64,000 bases of DNA from Bacteroidetes bacterium HGW-Bacteroidetes-4. Its GTDB lineage: Bacteria; Bacteroidota; Bacteroidia; Bacteroidales; SZUA-534. Positions 27,583-36,575 of the stretch are shown here, piece by piece. The position numbers and the translations under genes are program-made. Each line of letters begins with the position of its first letter. Positions within the stretch are counted from its first letter, which is position 1. The notes beneath the pieces were generated by a model that did not search any database, was not told the DNA's origin, and worked only from the letters and a program-made list of their open reading frames with translations. The DNA lies in contig PHDD01000008.1 of the NCBI GenBank assembly GCA_002840905.1, positions 62,001 through 126,000 on the forward strand, read 5' to 3'.

Positions 27583-29442
27583 TTATTTAATTTCTTTGAT
27601 AATCTCGCCGCAAGTGAGCATTGAGCTACCAAAGTAGGGATTTCTAATTTCTTTTTCTTTGCTTAGCCAGTCGGCCCCCTTGTTGTTATCAGCCATGGGG
27701 CAATGTTGCACGTAAATGGTACTGCTAAGTGGTGTGAATGAGTTGGTCATTTCAATCATAGTAACAGAAACCGATTGAAAGGATTTTCGAAGTTGCTCGA
27801 TGTCGGAAAAGTGCTGGATATGTTCCAAACTTTTGGCTAATCTTCCCTGAAAATCCATCCAAACCATATGCGCTTCATCTTTAAAAAGTCCCATGTCCAC
27901 TTTTTCCAATGCCGATTTTAAGTTTGTTGCGTTTTTTTGAGCTTCTTTAAAATCATCGTTGGTCAGGGCATCTTTCCAATTTAAGTATGACTTATAAAGT
28001 GGCTGCAAAGCCTCTTTGGCTTGTTTGTCGATGGACAAAGGTTTTAAAGTAGTTGATTTATTTTGTTCCTCAAGACCTTCGTGTGAAACATTACTTTCAG
28101 TAGTTGTCCCTCCGTGATTATGTCCGGTCATAACCTGTCCACCTTCGGGGCTCATCATACTGGGTTTTCCGGCTAACTGGGCCGCGGCATCTATACTGAA
28201 CGTGCCGTTTACTGCAATTTCTTCGCCCTCCATTAAACCAGCTTCAACCAAATAACTATCTCCTAATGAAGAACCTAATGTTATCTCTCGCATAATGAAA
28301 TTAACTCCTTGTTCGGAATTTGTTTTCACATACACCACCGAGCGTTTTCCCGTCCACATTACGGCTGTTTTAGGTACAACAATAGAATTTGATTTGTTAG
28401 CCAACTTGGCCTGAACCATTCCCGAAGCAAACATTTCAGGTTTTAACTTTCCGTTTGGATTATTGTATTCCAATCTTGCTTTTGCCACTCTTGTTTTAGG
28501 GTCAATCACGGGGTCGAGAAATGTAATGCTGCTCATAAATGATTCACCGGGCAAAGAGGCAACCGTAAATTTCACTTTATCACCTTTTTTAACCCAACTT
28601 ATATCTGATTCATACACATCAAACAACACCCAAACTTTAGATAGGTCAGCAATTTCATAAATCGTTTCTCCTTTGCGGACATAATCACCCAGGTTTATTT
28701 TTTTGGAGGTTACATAGCCTGCAACATCAGCTACTACAGGAAATTCGTCCTTTGTCATTCCAGACTTTAGTATCTCTTCAATTTGTTTTTCGGAAAGTTT
28801 CCAGTTTTTTAGTTTTTCTTTTGCTGCCGCAAATAATTGAGGCTGCGTTTCGGCTATTTTCTGTGCTTCAAATAGCTCTTCCTGTGCGGTAACCAACTCG
28901 GAAGAATAAATGTATGCGATGGTTTGTCCTTTATTCACAAATTCACCGGTAAAATTCACCAATAATTTTTCAATTCTACCCGGAATATGCGATGATTGTG
29001 AATAAACTATGCGTTCATCGGCTTGTACTTTCCCGTTAAGACGAACTTGTTTAACCGGATTCATTTTCCCTACAAATGCAGTACTCACGTTGGCTAGTTG
29101 CATAGCTGTAGGCGACATGCTTATCGCATTGGGGTCAATATCGGCATTTTGGTCATCCTCCAGCGGAATTAAGTCCATACCGCAAATGGGGCAGTCGCCC
29201 TGCTCATTTTGACGTATCTGTGGGTGCATGGAGCAGGTCCAGATTTGCTGATGTGCTGATGGATTGATGTGCTGATGTGCTGATGGATTGATGTGCTGAT
29301 GTGCTGATGGATTGATGGGTTGATGAGTTGATGTGCTGGTGGGTTGATTTAATGATGGCTTGATAAGATAGCCTATTAATGCACCTAATATGAGGCTAAT
29401 AGCAACTAATATGATTGTTTGTTTATTTATTTTTGTTTTCAT
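27583..29442 (-). CDS. cusB: CusB-like RND periplasmic adaptor with HMBD and repeat-expanded N-terminus
   Basis: 619 aa membrane-fusion protein linking the CusA pump to the CusC pore. A membrane anchor (IILVAISLILGALIGYLI) is followed at about residues 36-66 by a low-complexity stretch built from the 8-residue unit NPSAHQHI, about three copies, encoded by the octamer repeat at 29242-29361. Next is a heavy-metal-binding domain (WTCSMHPQIRQNEQGDCPICGMDLIPL, about 67-93), then barrel-sandwich and beta-barrel adaptor domains, and a C-terminal DUF3347-like helical domain (about 470-600). The repeat is His-rich and may bind metal, or may be neutral. It starts two bases after the S23-like gene ends. 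Confidence 0.9.
   Translation of the reverse strand: MKTKINKQTIILVAISLILGALIGYLIKPSLNQPTSTSTHQPINPSAHQHINPSAHQHINPSAHQQIWTCSMHPQIRQNEQGDCPICGMDLIPLEDDQNADIDPNAISMSPTAMQLANVSTAFVGKMNPVKQVRLNGKVQADERIVYSQSSHIPGRIEKLLVNFTGEFVNKGQTIAYIYSSELVTAQEELFEAQKIAETQPQLFAAAKEKLKNWKLSEKQIEEILKSGMTKDEFPVVADVAGYVTSKKINLGDYVRKGETIYEIADLSKVWVLFDVYESDISWVKKGDKVKFTVASLPGESFMSSITFLDPVIDPKTRVAKARLEYNNPNGKLKPEMFASGMVQAKLANKSNSIVVPKTAVMWTGKRSVVYVKTNSEQGVNFIMREITLGSSLGDSYLVEAGLMEGEEIAVNGTFSIDAAAQLAGKPSMMSPEGGQVMTGHNHGGTTTESNVSHEGLEEQNKSTTLKPLSIDKQAKEALQPLYKSYLNWKDALTNDDFKEAQKNATNLKSALEKVDMGLFKDEAHMVWMDFQGRLAKSLEHIQHFSDIEQLRKSFQSVSVTMIEMTNSFTPLSSTIYVQHCPMADNNKGADWLSKEKEIRNPYFGSSMLTCGEIIKEIK
29242..29361 (+). repeat. 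Octamer array inside cusB (GATNNNNT units)
   Basis: Fifteen consecutive 8-bp units of the form GATNNNNT, with GATGTGCT and GATGGATT most common. Three octamers make a 24-bp higher-order unit (GATGTGCT twice plus GATGGATT) repeated two to three times. Read on the minus strand it codes for NPSAHQHI units in CusB. Because 8 is not a multiple of 3, loss or gain of one octamer would shift the frame. Confidence 0.92.
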
Positions 29443-29444
29443 AG

Positions 29445-29792
29445 TTATTTCAATTTTGACGATGAAATTATTTTACTCAAAAGTTTTTGAATAGACAGCA
29501 AAGTTGTCTTCATTTGGTCGGATGGTGAAGGGTACGACAGCGCTTTCTCGCATAGTAAAAGCCAATATTCTGTTTCCATAGCTTCTTTTTGAGCAATTTT
29601 GAGTTTATGTATAAAGTCAGCTTTGCTTTCTGCACTTTGCGATTCTCTAATATTTGCACCTATACTGGTTCCCGACTTTAAAATTTGACGGGCAATGACA
29701 AACTTTTTGTTGTGTTCAAGCAGTTCTGAAAACTCTATAATTTTAATAGCGAATTCAAAACTTATATCAACTATTTCATTCTTTTTTTCCAT
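29445..29792 (-). CDS. Four-helix bundle protein (S23 / 23S rRNA intervening-sequence family)
   Basis: About 115 aa from the ATG at 29792 (MEKKNEIVDISFEFAI). The family motif is clear: VIARQILKSGTSIGANIRESQSAESKADFIHKL and EAMETEYWLLLC. Such proteins form a pentameric four-helix bundle; a relative is the Avd accessory protein of diversity-generating retroelements, but no retroelement is visible here. The gene sits between cusC and cusB in what should be a continuous operon, and its upstream region carries an octamer array (29823-29870). It is probably an insertion into the operon rather than a metal-resistance gene. That is inference. Confidence 0.88.
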   Translation of the reverse strand: MEKKNEIVDISFEFAIKIIEFSELLEHNKKFVIARQILKSGTSIGANIRESQSAESKADFIHKLKIAQKEAMETEYWLLLCEKALSYPSPSDQMKTTLLSIQKLLSKIISSSKLK

Positions 29793-29822
29793 TCTGTATT
29801 TTATTAATTGCATTGAAAATAT

Positions 29823-29870
29823 TAGTGCATCAAAAATCAGCACTTTAGTATATCAATTAATCAGCACATC
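29823..29870 (-). repeat. Octamer array upstream of the S23-like gene
   Basis: On the minus strand: GATGTGCT (29870-29863), GATTAATT, GATATACT, AAAGTGCT, then units that drift. The first octamer begins inside the TGA stop codon of cusC. Same unit family as the arrays at 29242-29361 and 34917-35028, but in the opposite orientation. Confidence 0.75.
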
Positions 29871-31095
29871 ATTTTGACGTGATGTAATTAATTTTTGCCA
29901 AAGCTATTTGATATTGAACTAATGCCGTTGACTTCATTTTCTGATATTTCAACAATTGTTGTTGCATCCGTAGCACTTCCTCAAACTCTTTCCCTGAATT
30001 TCCATACGAAGTAAAAAGCAGGTTCAACGATTGTTGCGAGGTTCGGATTTGTTGTTCGTAAAGTGATAATAGTTGCAACTGCTGTTGAATCTGAAACCAA
30101 ACCATTTCGTATTCAGAAACGAGCATATTTGCTACCTCTTGTTTTTGCAGCGTATAGCTTTCCTGCATCAGTCGGGCTTCTTTTACCGAAGCGTTGTATT
30201 TAGCCCGAAAGATTGGAATACTAATGCTTACCATTGGCATCAAAACATTTTTACCATTATCGGGCATAGTTACATCGGTACGTTCGCCCACCAAAACATA
30301 ATCCAACCCAATGCCCAGTTTCGGTAATCCTTGCTTTTGAGCTGCAATCTCTGCGGCTTGGCTTGCCTGTAATTTTAAATCCAGTGCTTTTAATTTTGGA
30401 TTGGCTTCAATCAGTGAATCTTTTCTGTATTCATCTGAAAGAATTTCCGGTTTCAATGTGTCGCTGATTTGAACCTGTTCATTATCAGGACGGTTTAACA
30501 GCTTGTTGAAGGTAGTCAGCAATGGTTTTTCTTTATCTCTCAGAATACCAAGATTGGTTTGTGCATCTTTCAGCATAATATCCACACGCAGCACATCGAC
30601 CATGCTTCCTGTGCTGTTTTTAAACTTTTGATTGGCTATGGTTTTATAGGACTCCAATATGTTGATGTTTTCCTGTTCAATGCGTATCCAATCATTTAAT
30701 TCATACAAAGGATAATAAGCGGAAGCCACATGCAAATAGAGTTTGTTCCGGGCATCAATAAAGCTTTGAAACTTCGCTTCGGCCATTAAGGCAGCCACAT
30801 TTCCCTGTACTTTTAAAGTACCAAACCATGGAAACATTTGTGTTAGCGAGAACTTTGCCTGTTGTGGGCCAACTCTTGTTTCAACCGGAGAGATAAAATA
30901 TCCGAAAGAAAAAGTTGGGTCGGGCAGGGTATTAACCTGCGGCACTTTCTGCAATGCTGCTTCGTATTCTTTAAACATTGCCTGCAAGCCCGGATTATTT
31001 TCGGCAGCTATTTTATAATAATCATCCAGCGTTTGTGCAAAGCTTAAGCTGCTGAACAAAAGCGTTGCTATTATTAGTGCGATATATCGGTTCAT
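29869..31095 (-). CDS. cusC: TolC-family outer-membrane factor (CusC-like)
   Basis: 408 aa. Signal peptide (MNRYIALIIATLLFSSLSFAQ) followed by two long alpha-helical/beta-strand repeats typical of TolC: NPGLQAMFKEYEAALQ and the paired later helix NPKLKALDLKLQASQ. Long heptad helices (LYEQQIRTSQQSLNLLF) form the periplasmic tunnel. It forms the outer-membrane exit duct for CusAB and overlaps the end of cusA by four bases, so the two are translationally coupled. Its stop codon TGA is part of the first unit of the 29823-29870 repeat. Confidence 0.92.
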   Translation of the reverse strand: MNRYIALIIATLLFSSLSFAQTLDDYYKIAAENNPGLQAMFKEYEAALQKVPQVNTLPDPTFSFGYFISPVETRVGPQQAKFSLTQMFPWFGTLKVQGNVAALMAEAKFQSFIDARNKLYLHVASAYYPLYELNDWIRIEQENINILESYKTIANQKFKNSTGSMVDVLRVDIMLKDAQTNLGILRDKEKPLLTTFNKLLNRPDNEQVQISDTLKPEILSDEYRKDSLIEANPKLKALDLKLQASQAAEIAAQKQGLPKLGIGLDYVLVGERTDVTMPDNGKNVLMPMVSISIPIFRAKYNASVKEARLMQESYTLQKQEVANMLVSEYEMVWFQIQQQLQLLSLYEQQIRTSQQSLNLLFTSYGNSGKEFEEVLRMQQQLLKYQKMKSTALVQYQIALAKINYITSK

Positions 31096-34000
31096 GATTT
31101 CGATTTTTTAAGTTGATACTCTTCACGCATACAGTAGAGCGTGGGAACAATGTAATAGGTAATGGCTGCCACAATCATCCCACCAAAAGCAGGGATAGCC
31201 ATCGGCACCATAATATCGGCACCTCTTCCGGTTGATGTAAGTACCGGTAGTAGAGCAATAATGGTAGTTGTAGTGGTCATTACTGCAGGTCTTATTCTTC
31301 GTTCTCCTGCTTCTACAACGGCTGCCCGTATCTCTTTTATTGTTTTTGTTCGGTTACGTGCAAAGCTTTGGTCGAGATAGGTTCCCATCAATACCCCATC
31401 ATCGGTGGCCAATCCGAAAAGAGCTATAAAGCCAACCCAAACGGCAACGCTCAGGTTCACGGTATTCATTTGAAAAAGCTCACGTAGGTTTGTGCCAAAA
31501 ACAGAGAAATCGGCAAACCAGCCTTGCCCGTAGAGCCAGAGCATAATAAACCCACCACTGAATGCCATGGCCACACCGGTAAAAATCATAAGTGAAGTGG
31601 TGACCGATTTGAATTGAAAGTAGAGTATCAGGAAGATGATTAAAAATACCAGCGGAACAATTATGCTCAGGCGTTTTTCAGCACGCACCTGATTCTCGTA
31701 ACTACCCGAGAATTTGTAATTTACTCCGGCCGGAACGACTAATTCACCCGCATTAATTTTTTGCTGAATTATTTCCTGTGCATCGTTTACCACGTCAACC
31801 TCGGCAAAACCCTCTTTTTTATCGAACAGTACATAGCCTACCAAAAAGGTGTTCTCACTTTTTATGGCTTGCGGGCCACGCACATATTCAATACCTACCA
31901 ATTGCTTTAATGGAATTTGCGCCCCGGTGGGTGTTGGAATAAGAATATTACCAAGCGATTCAGGGTCGTCCCTTAACTCACGCGGATAACGAACACGAAT
32001 GGGGAATCGTTCACGCCCTTCAACAGTTGATGAAATTTTCATGCCCCCGATAGCAGTTTCGATGGTCTGTTGCACATCTTCCACATTCAAACCGTAACGT
32101 GAAATTTCATCGCGATTGATATTCAGGTGAATGTAGGGTTTTCCCACAATACGGTCGGCAAAGGCAGCTTCGGCTTTTACCGAGGGTACTTGTTTCAGAA
32201 TTCCTTCCAGCTTCAATCCAAAGTCCTCGATGGTTTGAAGGTCAGGGCCATAAACTTTGATGCCCATGGGTGCCCGCATTCCGGTTTGTAACATAACCAA
32301 ACGGGTTTCGATAGGTTGCAATTTCGGGGCAGAAGTAACGCCGGGAATTTTAGTGACCGCAACAATTTCTTTCCAAATATCATCGGATGATTTGATGTGT
32401 TTGCGCCAGTTTCTGAAATAGTTTCCATTCTCGTCGGGAATCAGTTCATTTGACGAAATGTTTTTAGATAGGAATTCCTCATTGCTATAAGCCTCTCCAT
32501 TCTTTAAAACAAAGCGGTCGTCTTTATCCGTTTTAAAACGCTTTCGATGTCCTTTGTCATTTAGCGCATATTCCGACTTATAGTTGATAATGTTTTCATA
32601 CATGGAAACCGGAGCGGGGTCGAGTGCCGATTCTACCCTGCCTAATTTACCCACGGTAAGTTCCACTTCGGGAATATTGGTCAGCAGCATGTCCAGTTGC
32701 CCCACCACCTTCCGGTTGTATTCTACCCCTGAGTGCGGCATTGAAGTTGGCATGAGCAAAAAGCTGCCTTCGTCCAACGAGGGCATAAATTCTTTACCCA
32801 TTCCGGGAAATGTATGGGTTAAGCCCGACCAAACACTTGTTGTACGAATGTTCCAACCCATTTTGTCAGCTCCGTTTGCCAGAAACCCGAAAACCGATGA
32901 AAATCCCATCCAAATAGTAACACCCAGTAATATCACCAGCACAGGAATGGTTAAAAACTTCACTTTGTTATTCAAACACCAGCGTAAAATTCTTGTATAG
33001 GAAAATTGCAAAAGTGTGAATGCACCTAAAATAAAGCCTACCAGCAATGCAACAAATACGAAGTTGAGCTGTACACTTTTACCTGCACCCAGGGGCAACC
33101 AGTATTTTGCCAAAAGCCAGACAACCCCAACAACCACCAAAATCAATTCAATATTTTCCAGTATTTTGCTGAGAAAAGGTTTTTTAAAAAGCTTTTTATC
33201 TATAATAAAAGGTCGAATGAATGGGATACCGCCAAATAATATCAGTAAAACACCTGCCCAGACAACACTGCTGAATAATCCTACAAAACCAGCTACAATA
33301 AGCAGCAAATTTACCCACTTATTATGGCGGGGGTTCTTTATTTTAAACCCAAAAAACCAGTGAGCCAAAGTGGGTAAAATGATAAGCGAAACGATAAGTG
33401 CTGCTACCAGGGCAAAGGTTTTGGTAAATGCCAGCGGCCCAAATAGTTTTCCTTCGGCGGCCTGCATGGTAAAGACCGGGATAAAACTGACAATGGTGGT
33501 AGAAACGGCAGTAAGAATAGCCGAACTTACCTCAGCCGAACCATTGTAAATGGTGGTTATCAGCTTTTGCCCGGGTGGAGCTTCATCAACATGTTTGACA
33601 ATATTCTCGGAGAGAATTATTCCCAAATCAACCATGGTACCAATGGCAATGGCGATTCCCGATAGTGCTACAATATTGGCATCAACACCAAAATACCGCA
33701 TGGCGATAAAAACCATGAGTACTGCAATGGGCAATAAGCTTGATATTAAAAAAGATGCCCTCAGGTTATAAATCATAACGATGATAACCAGAATGGTGAT
33801 GAGAATCTGAAGCGAAAGGGCTTCTTCAAGTGTCCCCAGTGTCTCATAAATTAATTCCGAACGGTCGTAAAACGGGACAATGGTCAACTGGCTTTCTATG
33901 CCATTAGCCAGGGTCTTTTTCGGCAGTCCGGGCGAAATCTCGGTGATTTTTTCTTTTACATTGTTAATCACCTGCAATGGATTGGCGCCATACCGAGCTA

Positions 34001-34916
34001 CCACTACACCGCCTACCACTTCAGCCCCGTCTTTGTCGAGCGCCCCCCGGCGGGTTGCCGGCCCGAGAGATACTACACCAATATCTTTAATCCGAATGGG
34101 AACATTTTCCTGAACAGCAACCACGGCTTTCTCAATATCCCCGGTGCTTTTAACATAACCTAAACCACGCACAAGGTATTCAGCCTGATTTATCTCGATG
34201 GTTTTAGCCCCCACATCGCGGTTCGATTTCTGAACCGCCTGCATCACTTTGTGTAAAGGAATATTGTAGGCTTTCAATGCATCGGGATTTACATCTATTT
34301 GGTATTCCTGCACATACCCGCCAATTGAGGCCACCTCTGAAACTCCTTCGGTGGCATTCAGTCCGTATTTTACATAGAAATCCTGAACCGTGCGTATTTC
34401 GTGCAAATCCCAACCTCCAGTTGGGTTACCATCCTCATCACGCCCCTCAAGCGTATACCAGTAAACTTGTCCCAAAGCAGTTGCATCAGGTCCCAATGTA
34501 GGTTGCACCCCTTCGGGCAATATTCCGGAAGGAAGCGAACTTAACTTTTCCAAAATCCGGGAGCGTGACCAGTAAAATTCTATATCTTCATTAAAAATGA
34601 TGTAGATACTTGAAAAGCCAAAAATGGAGGAACTGCGAATGGTTTTCACTCCGGGAATACCTAAAAGATAGGTTGTTAAAGGATACGAAATCTGGTCCTC
34701 GATATCTTGTGGCGACCGTCCGTTCCATGGGGTAAAAACAATTTGCTGGTTTTCCCCAATATCGGGTATGGCATCCACCGGCACCGGGTCTGACGGCAAT
34801 CCACCCACTTGCCAACCAAATGGTGCAGTAACAATGCCCCATGCAACAAATCCGGTTAGAACAAGCACTGTTACCAACTTGTTCTCTAAAAAATATTTGA
34901 TTATTTTATTTAGCAT
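31092..34916 (-). CDS. cusA: CusA/CzcA-family heavy-metal RND efflux pump
   Basis: 1274-aa inner-membrane proton-driven pump. The N-terminus has the HAE/CzcA porter signature (PDIGENQQIVFTPWNGRSPQ and SSIFGFSSIYIIF), RND permease motifs with charged TM residues follow (VDLGIILSENIV), and a second porter half begins near PGMGKEFMPSLDEGSF. It is about 200 residues longer than E. coli CusA (about 1047 aa), mainly due to extra hydrophobic segments around residues 510-670 between the two halves, a pattern seen in Bacteroidota homologues. It overlaps cusC by four bases. Its start codon directly abuts the octamer array at 34917-35028, which leaves no conventional ribosome-binding site. Confidence 0.92.
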   Translation of the reverse strand: MLNKIIKYFLENKLVTVLVLTGFVAWGIVTAPFGWQVGGLPSDPVPVDAIPDIGENQQIVFTPWNGRSPQDIEDQISYPLTTYLLGIPGVKTIRSSSIFGFSSIYIIFNEDIEFYWSRSRILEKLSSLPSGILPEGVQPTLGPDATALGQVYWYTLEGRDEDGNPTGGWDLHEIRTVQDFYVKYGLNATEGVSEVASIGGYVQEYQIDVNPDALKAYNIPLHKVMQAVQKSNRDVGAKTIEINQAEYLVRGLGYVKSTGDIEKAVVAVQENVPIRIKDIGVVSLGPATRRGALDKDGAEVVGGVVVARYGANPLQVINNVKEKITEISPGLPKKTLANGIESQLTIVPFYDRSELIYETLGTLEEALSLQILITILVIIVMIYNLRASFLISSLLPIAVLMVFIAMRYFGVDANIVALSGIAIAIGTMVDLGIILSENIVKHVDEAPPGQKLITTIYNGSAEVSSAILTAVSTTIVSFIPVFTMQAAEGKLFGPLAFTKTFALVAALIVSLIILPTLAHWFFGFKIKNPRHNKWVNLLLIVAGFVGLFSSVVWAGVLLILFGGIPFIRPFIIDKKLFKKPFLSKILENIELILVVVGVVWLLAKYWLPLGAGKSVQLNFVFVALLVGFILGAFTLLQFSYTRILRWCLNNKVKFLTIPVLVILLGVTIWMGFSSVFGFLANGADKMGWNIRTTSVWSGLTHTFPGMGKEFMPSLDEGSFLLMPTSMPHSGVEYNRKVVGQLDMLLTNIPEVELTVGKLGRVESALDPAPVSMYENIINYKSEYALNDKGHRKRFKTDKDDRFVLKNGEAYSNEEFLSKNISSNELIPDENGNYFRNWRKHIKSSDDIWKEIVAVTKIPGVTSAPKLQPIETRLVMLQTGMRAPMGIKVYGPDLQTIEDFGLKLEGILKQVPSVKAEAAFADRIVGKPYIHLNINRDEISRYGLNVEDVQQTIETAIGGMKISSTVEGRERFPIRVRYPRELRDDPESLGNILIPTPTGAQIPLKQLVGIEYVRGPQAIKSENTFLVGYVLFDKKEGFAEVDVVNDAQEIIQQKINAGELVVPAGVNYKFSGSYENQVRAEKRLSIIVPLVFLIIFLILYFQFKSVTTSLMIFTGVAMAFSGGFIMLWLYGQGWFADFSVFGTNLRELFQMNTVNLSVAVWVGFIALFGLATDDGVLMGTYLDQSFARNRTKTIKEIRAAVVEAGERRIRPAVMTTTTTIIALLPVLTSTGRGADIMVPMAIPAFGGMIVAAITYYIVPTLYCMREEYQLKKSKS

Positions 34917-35028
34917 AATGTGCTGATTTATTGATGTGCTGATTTATTGATGTGCTGATTTGCTGATTTGCTGATTTGTTGATGGGCTGATGGGCTGATG
35001 TGCTGATTTGCTGATTTACTGATGGGCT
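34917..35028 (+). repeat. Octamer array abutting the cusA start codon
   Basis: Fourteen 8-bp units: AATGTGCT, then GATTTATT, GATGTGCT, GATTTGCT, GATGGGCT and variants in tandem. The array begins at the base next to the cusA ATG (34914-34916 on the + strand is CAT) and so fills the whole leader where a ribosome-binding site and spacer would be. On the minus strand the mRNA reads as ATCAGCAC-type units. Confidence 0.92.
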
Positions 35029-35114
35029 AATTGAAATTAACTTACTAACAAATCAAACCCAAATAAACCCGGTTAAAACCAGAATGAAAAAGCACGATTC
35101 ACCAAAAGCCACAC

Positions 35115-35122
35115 TACCTTTG
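35115..35122 (+). promoter_or_regulatory. Isolated TAnnTTTG -7 box, orientation +
   Basis: TACCTTTG is an exact -7 box facing into the end of the HYC_CC_PP gene on the opposite strand. No good -33 box lies 18-21 bases upstream and no + strand gene follows. It may be chance, an antisense promoter or a relic. Confidence 0.25.
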
Positions 35123-35151
35123 CAGCATGGTATTAATCATTCATTAAAAAA

Positions 35152-35580
35152 TCAAATTAAGAAAGTCTGAAAAAGCACCTGAATGTCTTTTTCAAGAGGT
35201 GGGGAAATGTATTCAGTATAAAACTGATGCGTTGACTTTGGAAATAAATCCAGGTTCAGGGTGGTATAAATAAATGCTACAGTAAAATCAACATTAAAAA
35301 CAGATTGAGCAGCTTCTTTTACAAAATCGGCTGTACCTTGAATAGTTTGAAATTCATTTTGGCAGCAAGGAACGTTATTAAAACTAACCTGATTATGATT
35401 AGAATGTTCAGAATTGTCGCAGGGTTCTTCCCTATCCATCATTACACATCCCAAATGTGTTTCACCCAACATTATCTTAGTCTCTATGGGTTCGCCACCG
35501 CAATAGTGGGTGCCCACGATAAAACTCATGTGGCTAACCAGCAGCATAAAAGATAATACTATGGAGAAAACTTTTTTCAT
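35152..35580 (-). CDS. HYC_CC_PP-type exported protein of the copper operon
   Basis: 142 aa from the ATG at 35580 (MKKVFSIVLSFMLLVSHMSF, signal peptide). The three hallmark motifs are visible: THYCGGE near the N-terminus, VPCCQNE in the middle and YISPPLEKD near the C-terminus, which fit the Bacteroidota HYC_CC_PP family name. The Cys and His residues (HYC, CVMM, CDNSEHSNH, CC) suggest metal binding in the periplasm. It is the first gene upstream of cusA, on the same strand with a 235-bp gap, and is probably part of the metal-resistance locus. Its biochemical function is unknown. Confidence 0.8.
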   Translation of the reverse strand: MKKVFSIVLSFMLLVSHMSFIVGTHYCGGEPIETKIMLGETHLGCVMMDREEPCDNSEHSNHNQVSFNNVPCCQNEFQTIQGTADFVKEAAQSVFNVDFTVAFIYTTLNLDLFPKSTHQFYTEYISPPLEKDIQVLFQTFLI

Positions 35581-35767
35581 CACATTTATAAAACGCAAAA
35601 ATGCAATAAATGTTTCTGTTTAATTGTTAAGTGCATGTTAAGCAGGATAATTTTTTGACTACAGTGTGACCATGTTAAGGAAATGAAGCGCTTTTTTTTA
35701 CTGATAGCCAGATGTTCTGAAACTGCCCAAAAAAATGTTATTATTGCTTTACAAAAGCTTACAAAAC

Positions 35768-35803
35768 AAAACTGCCCGGAATGAAAGTTAACCGGGCCGT
35801 TTT
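35768..35803 (-). terminator. Terminator after the 219-aa helical protein
   Basis: GCCCGG (35774-35779) with CCGGGC (35792-35797), extended by a mismatch and the A/T arms AAAAC/GTTTT. The loop is 12 bases. On the minus strand the hairpin is followed by TTTTGTTTTGT. About 75 bases downstream of the stop codon. Confidence 0.75.
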
Positions 35804-35876
35804 AATGGCAGGCTTAAACCGCAATGGGTTACTTATAGACCTGCTCCAAATCACACAAATGGGTTGAGCTTTGTTC

Positions 35877-36536
35877 TTAGCTTTTTACTGTAATACCCAG
35901 GGCTTCTAAAAGCTGTGGTTTATCTTCCAAACCAATGCGAGCCACTGCATAAAACTCGCTCATCCAATAGCCCATTTTTGCCATGGCGGCATCTTTGGCT
36001 TTAGTGGCATTTTGCGATTCCCCCACTTCTTTTAAATATACTGTTCTTGCATCTTCGATTGCAGTTATTAAGGAGTTTGCTTCTGCGAGGGATTCGGGGG
36101 TAATGGCCAAACGGGAAAGTTTGGTTTGGATATCGGTATCGGTGGTTGCCAGGCTGTAAAATTTTTTAACCCCTTCGAACCAGTTGATGTAAGTACCGGG
36201 CATTTCGCCGGTAATTGCCAATTTGTTAGCGGTTAAGCTATCGTCGCGGAAAACCACTTTGGCTTTTTTACGATGTGTCTTATAGATTTTAGCCAGCGCC
36301 TCTTTTTTGCTGGAAAAAACGGCGTAAGCAGCTGAGGTTTCGTCATCCTCAGTTTTGTTTAGGTCGTAAACGGAACGGGTTTGGGCCAACAGGTTTTTGC
36401 CTTCGGTTATTTTTTCCGCGTTATAACCCAGTTCAGCCATAATGGTGGCAATTTCGGGTTGGTTTTCGGCATTTTCCAAAGAAACGCGGTAACGCTCCAT
36501 TAAAACAGTTTCGGAGTTTTTAGGTCGTTTTGCCAT
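35877..36536 (-). CDS. Helical hypothetical protein, 219 aa
   Basis: I do not recognise a named family. The protein is mostly helical and charged, with no signal peptide: MAKRPKNSETVLMERYRVSL, EIATIMAELGYNAEKITEG, YKTHRKKAKVVF, EMPGTYINWFEGVKKFYSLA and a C-terminal EDKPQLLEALGITV. The spacing of Tyr/Leu residues suggests a long bundle, perhaps two similar halves. It has its own terminator. The 21-bp tandem array 36576-36764 lies 40 bases upstream of the start and probably includes or adjoins the promoter region. A link between array and gene is inference. Confidence 0.7.
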   Translation of the reverse strand: MAKRPKNSETVLMERYRVSLENAENQPEIATIMAELGYNAEKITEGKNLLAQTRSVYDLNKTEDDETSAAYAVFSSKKEALAKIYKTHRKKAKVVFRDDSLTANKLAITGEMPGTYINWFEGVKKFYSLATTDTDIQTKLSRLAITPESLAEANSLITAIEDARTVYLKEVGESQNATKAKDAAMAKMGYWMSEFYAVARIGLEDKPQLLEALGITVKS

Positions 36537-36575
36537 AATTACTAAATTTTAGGTTATAAAAACTACTAATTGTGT

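Noticed and set aside
29242-29361. Possible CRISPR array in the octamer region
   Set aside because: Units are 8 bp in direct tandem without spacers, and part of the array is coding sequence of cusB.
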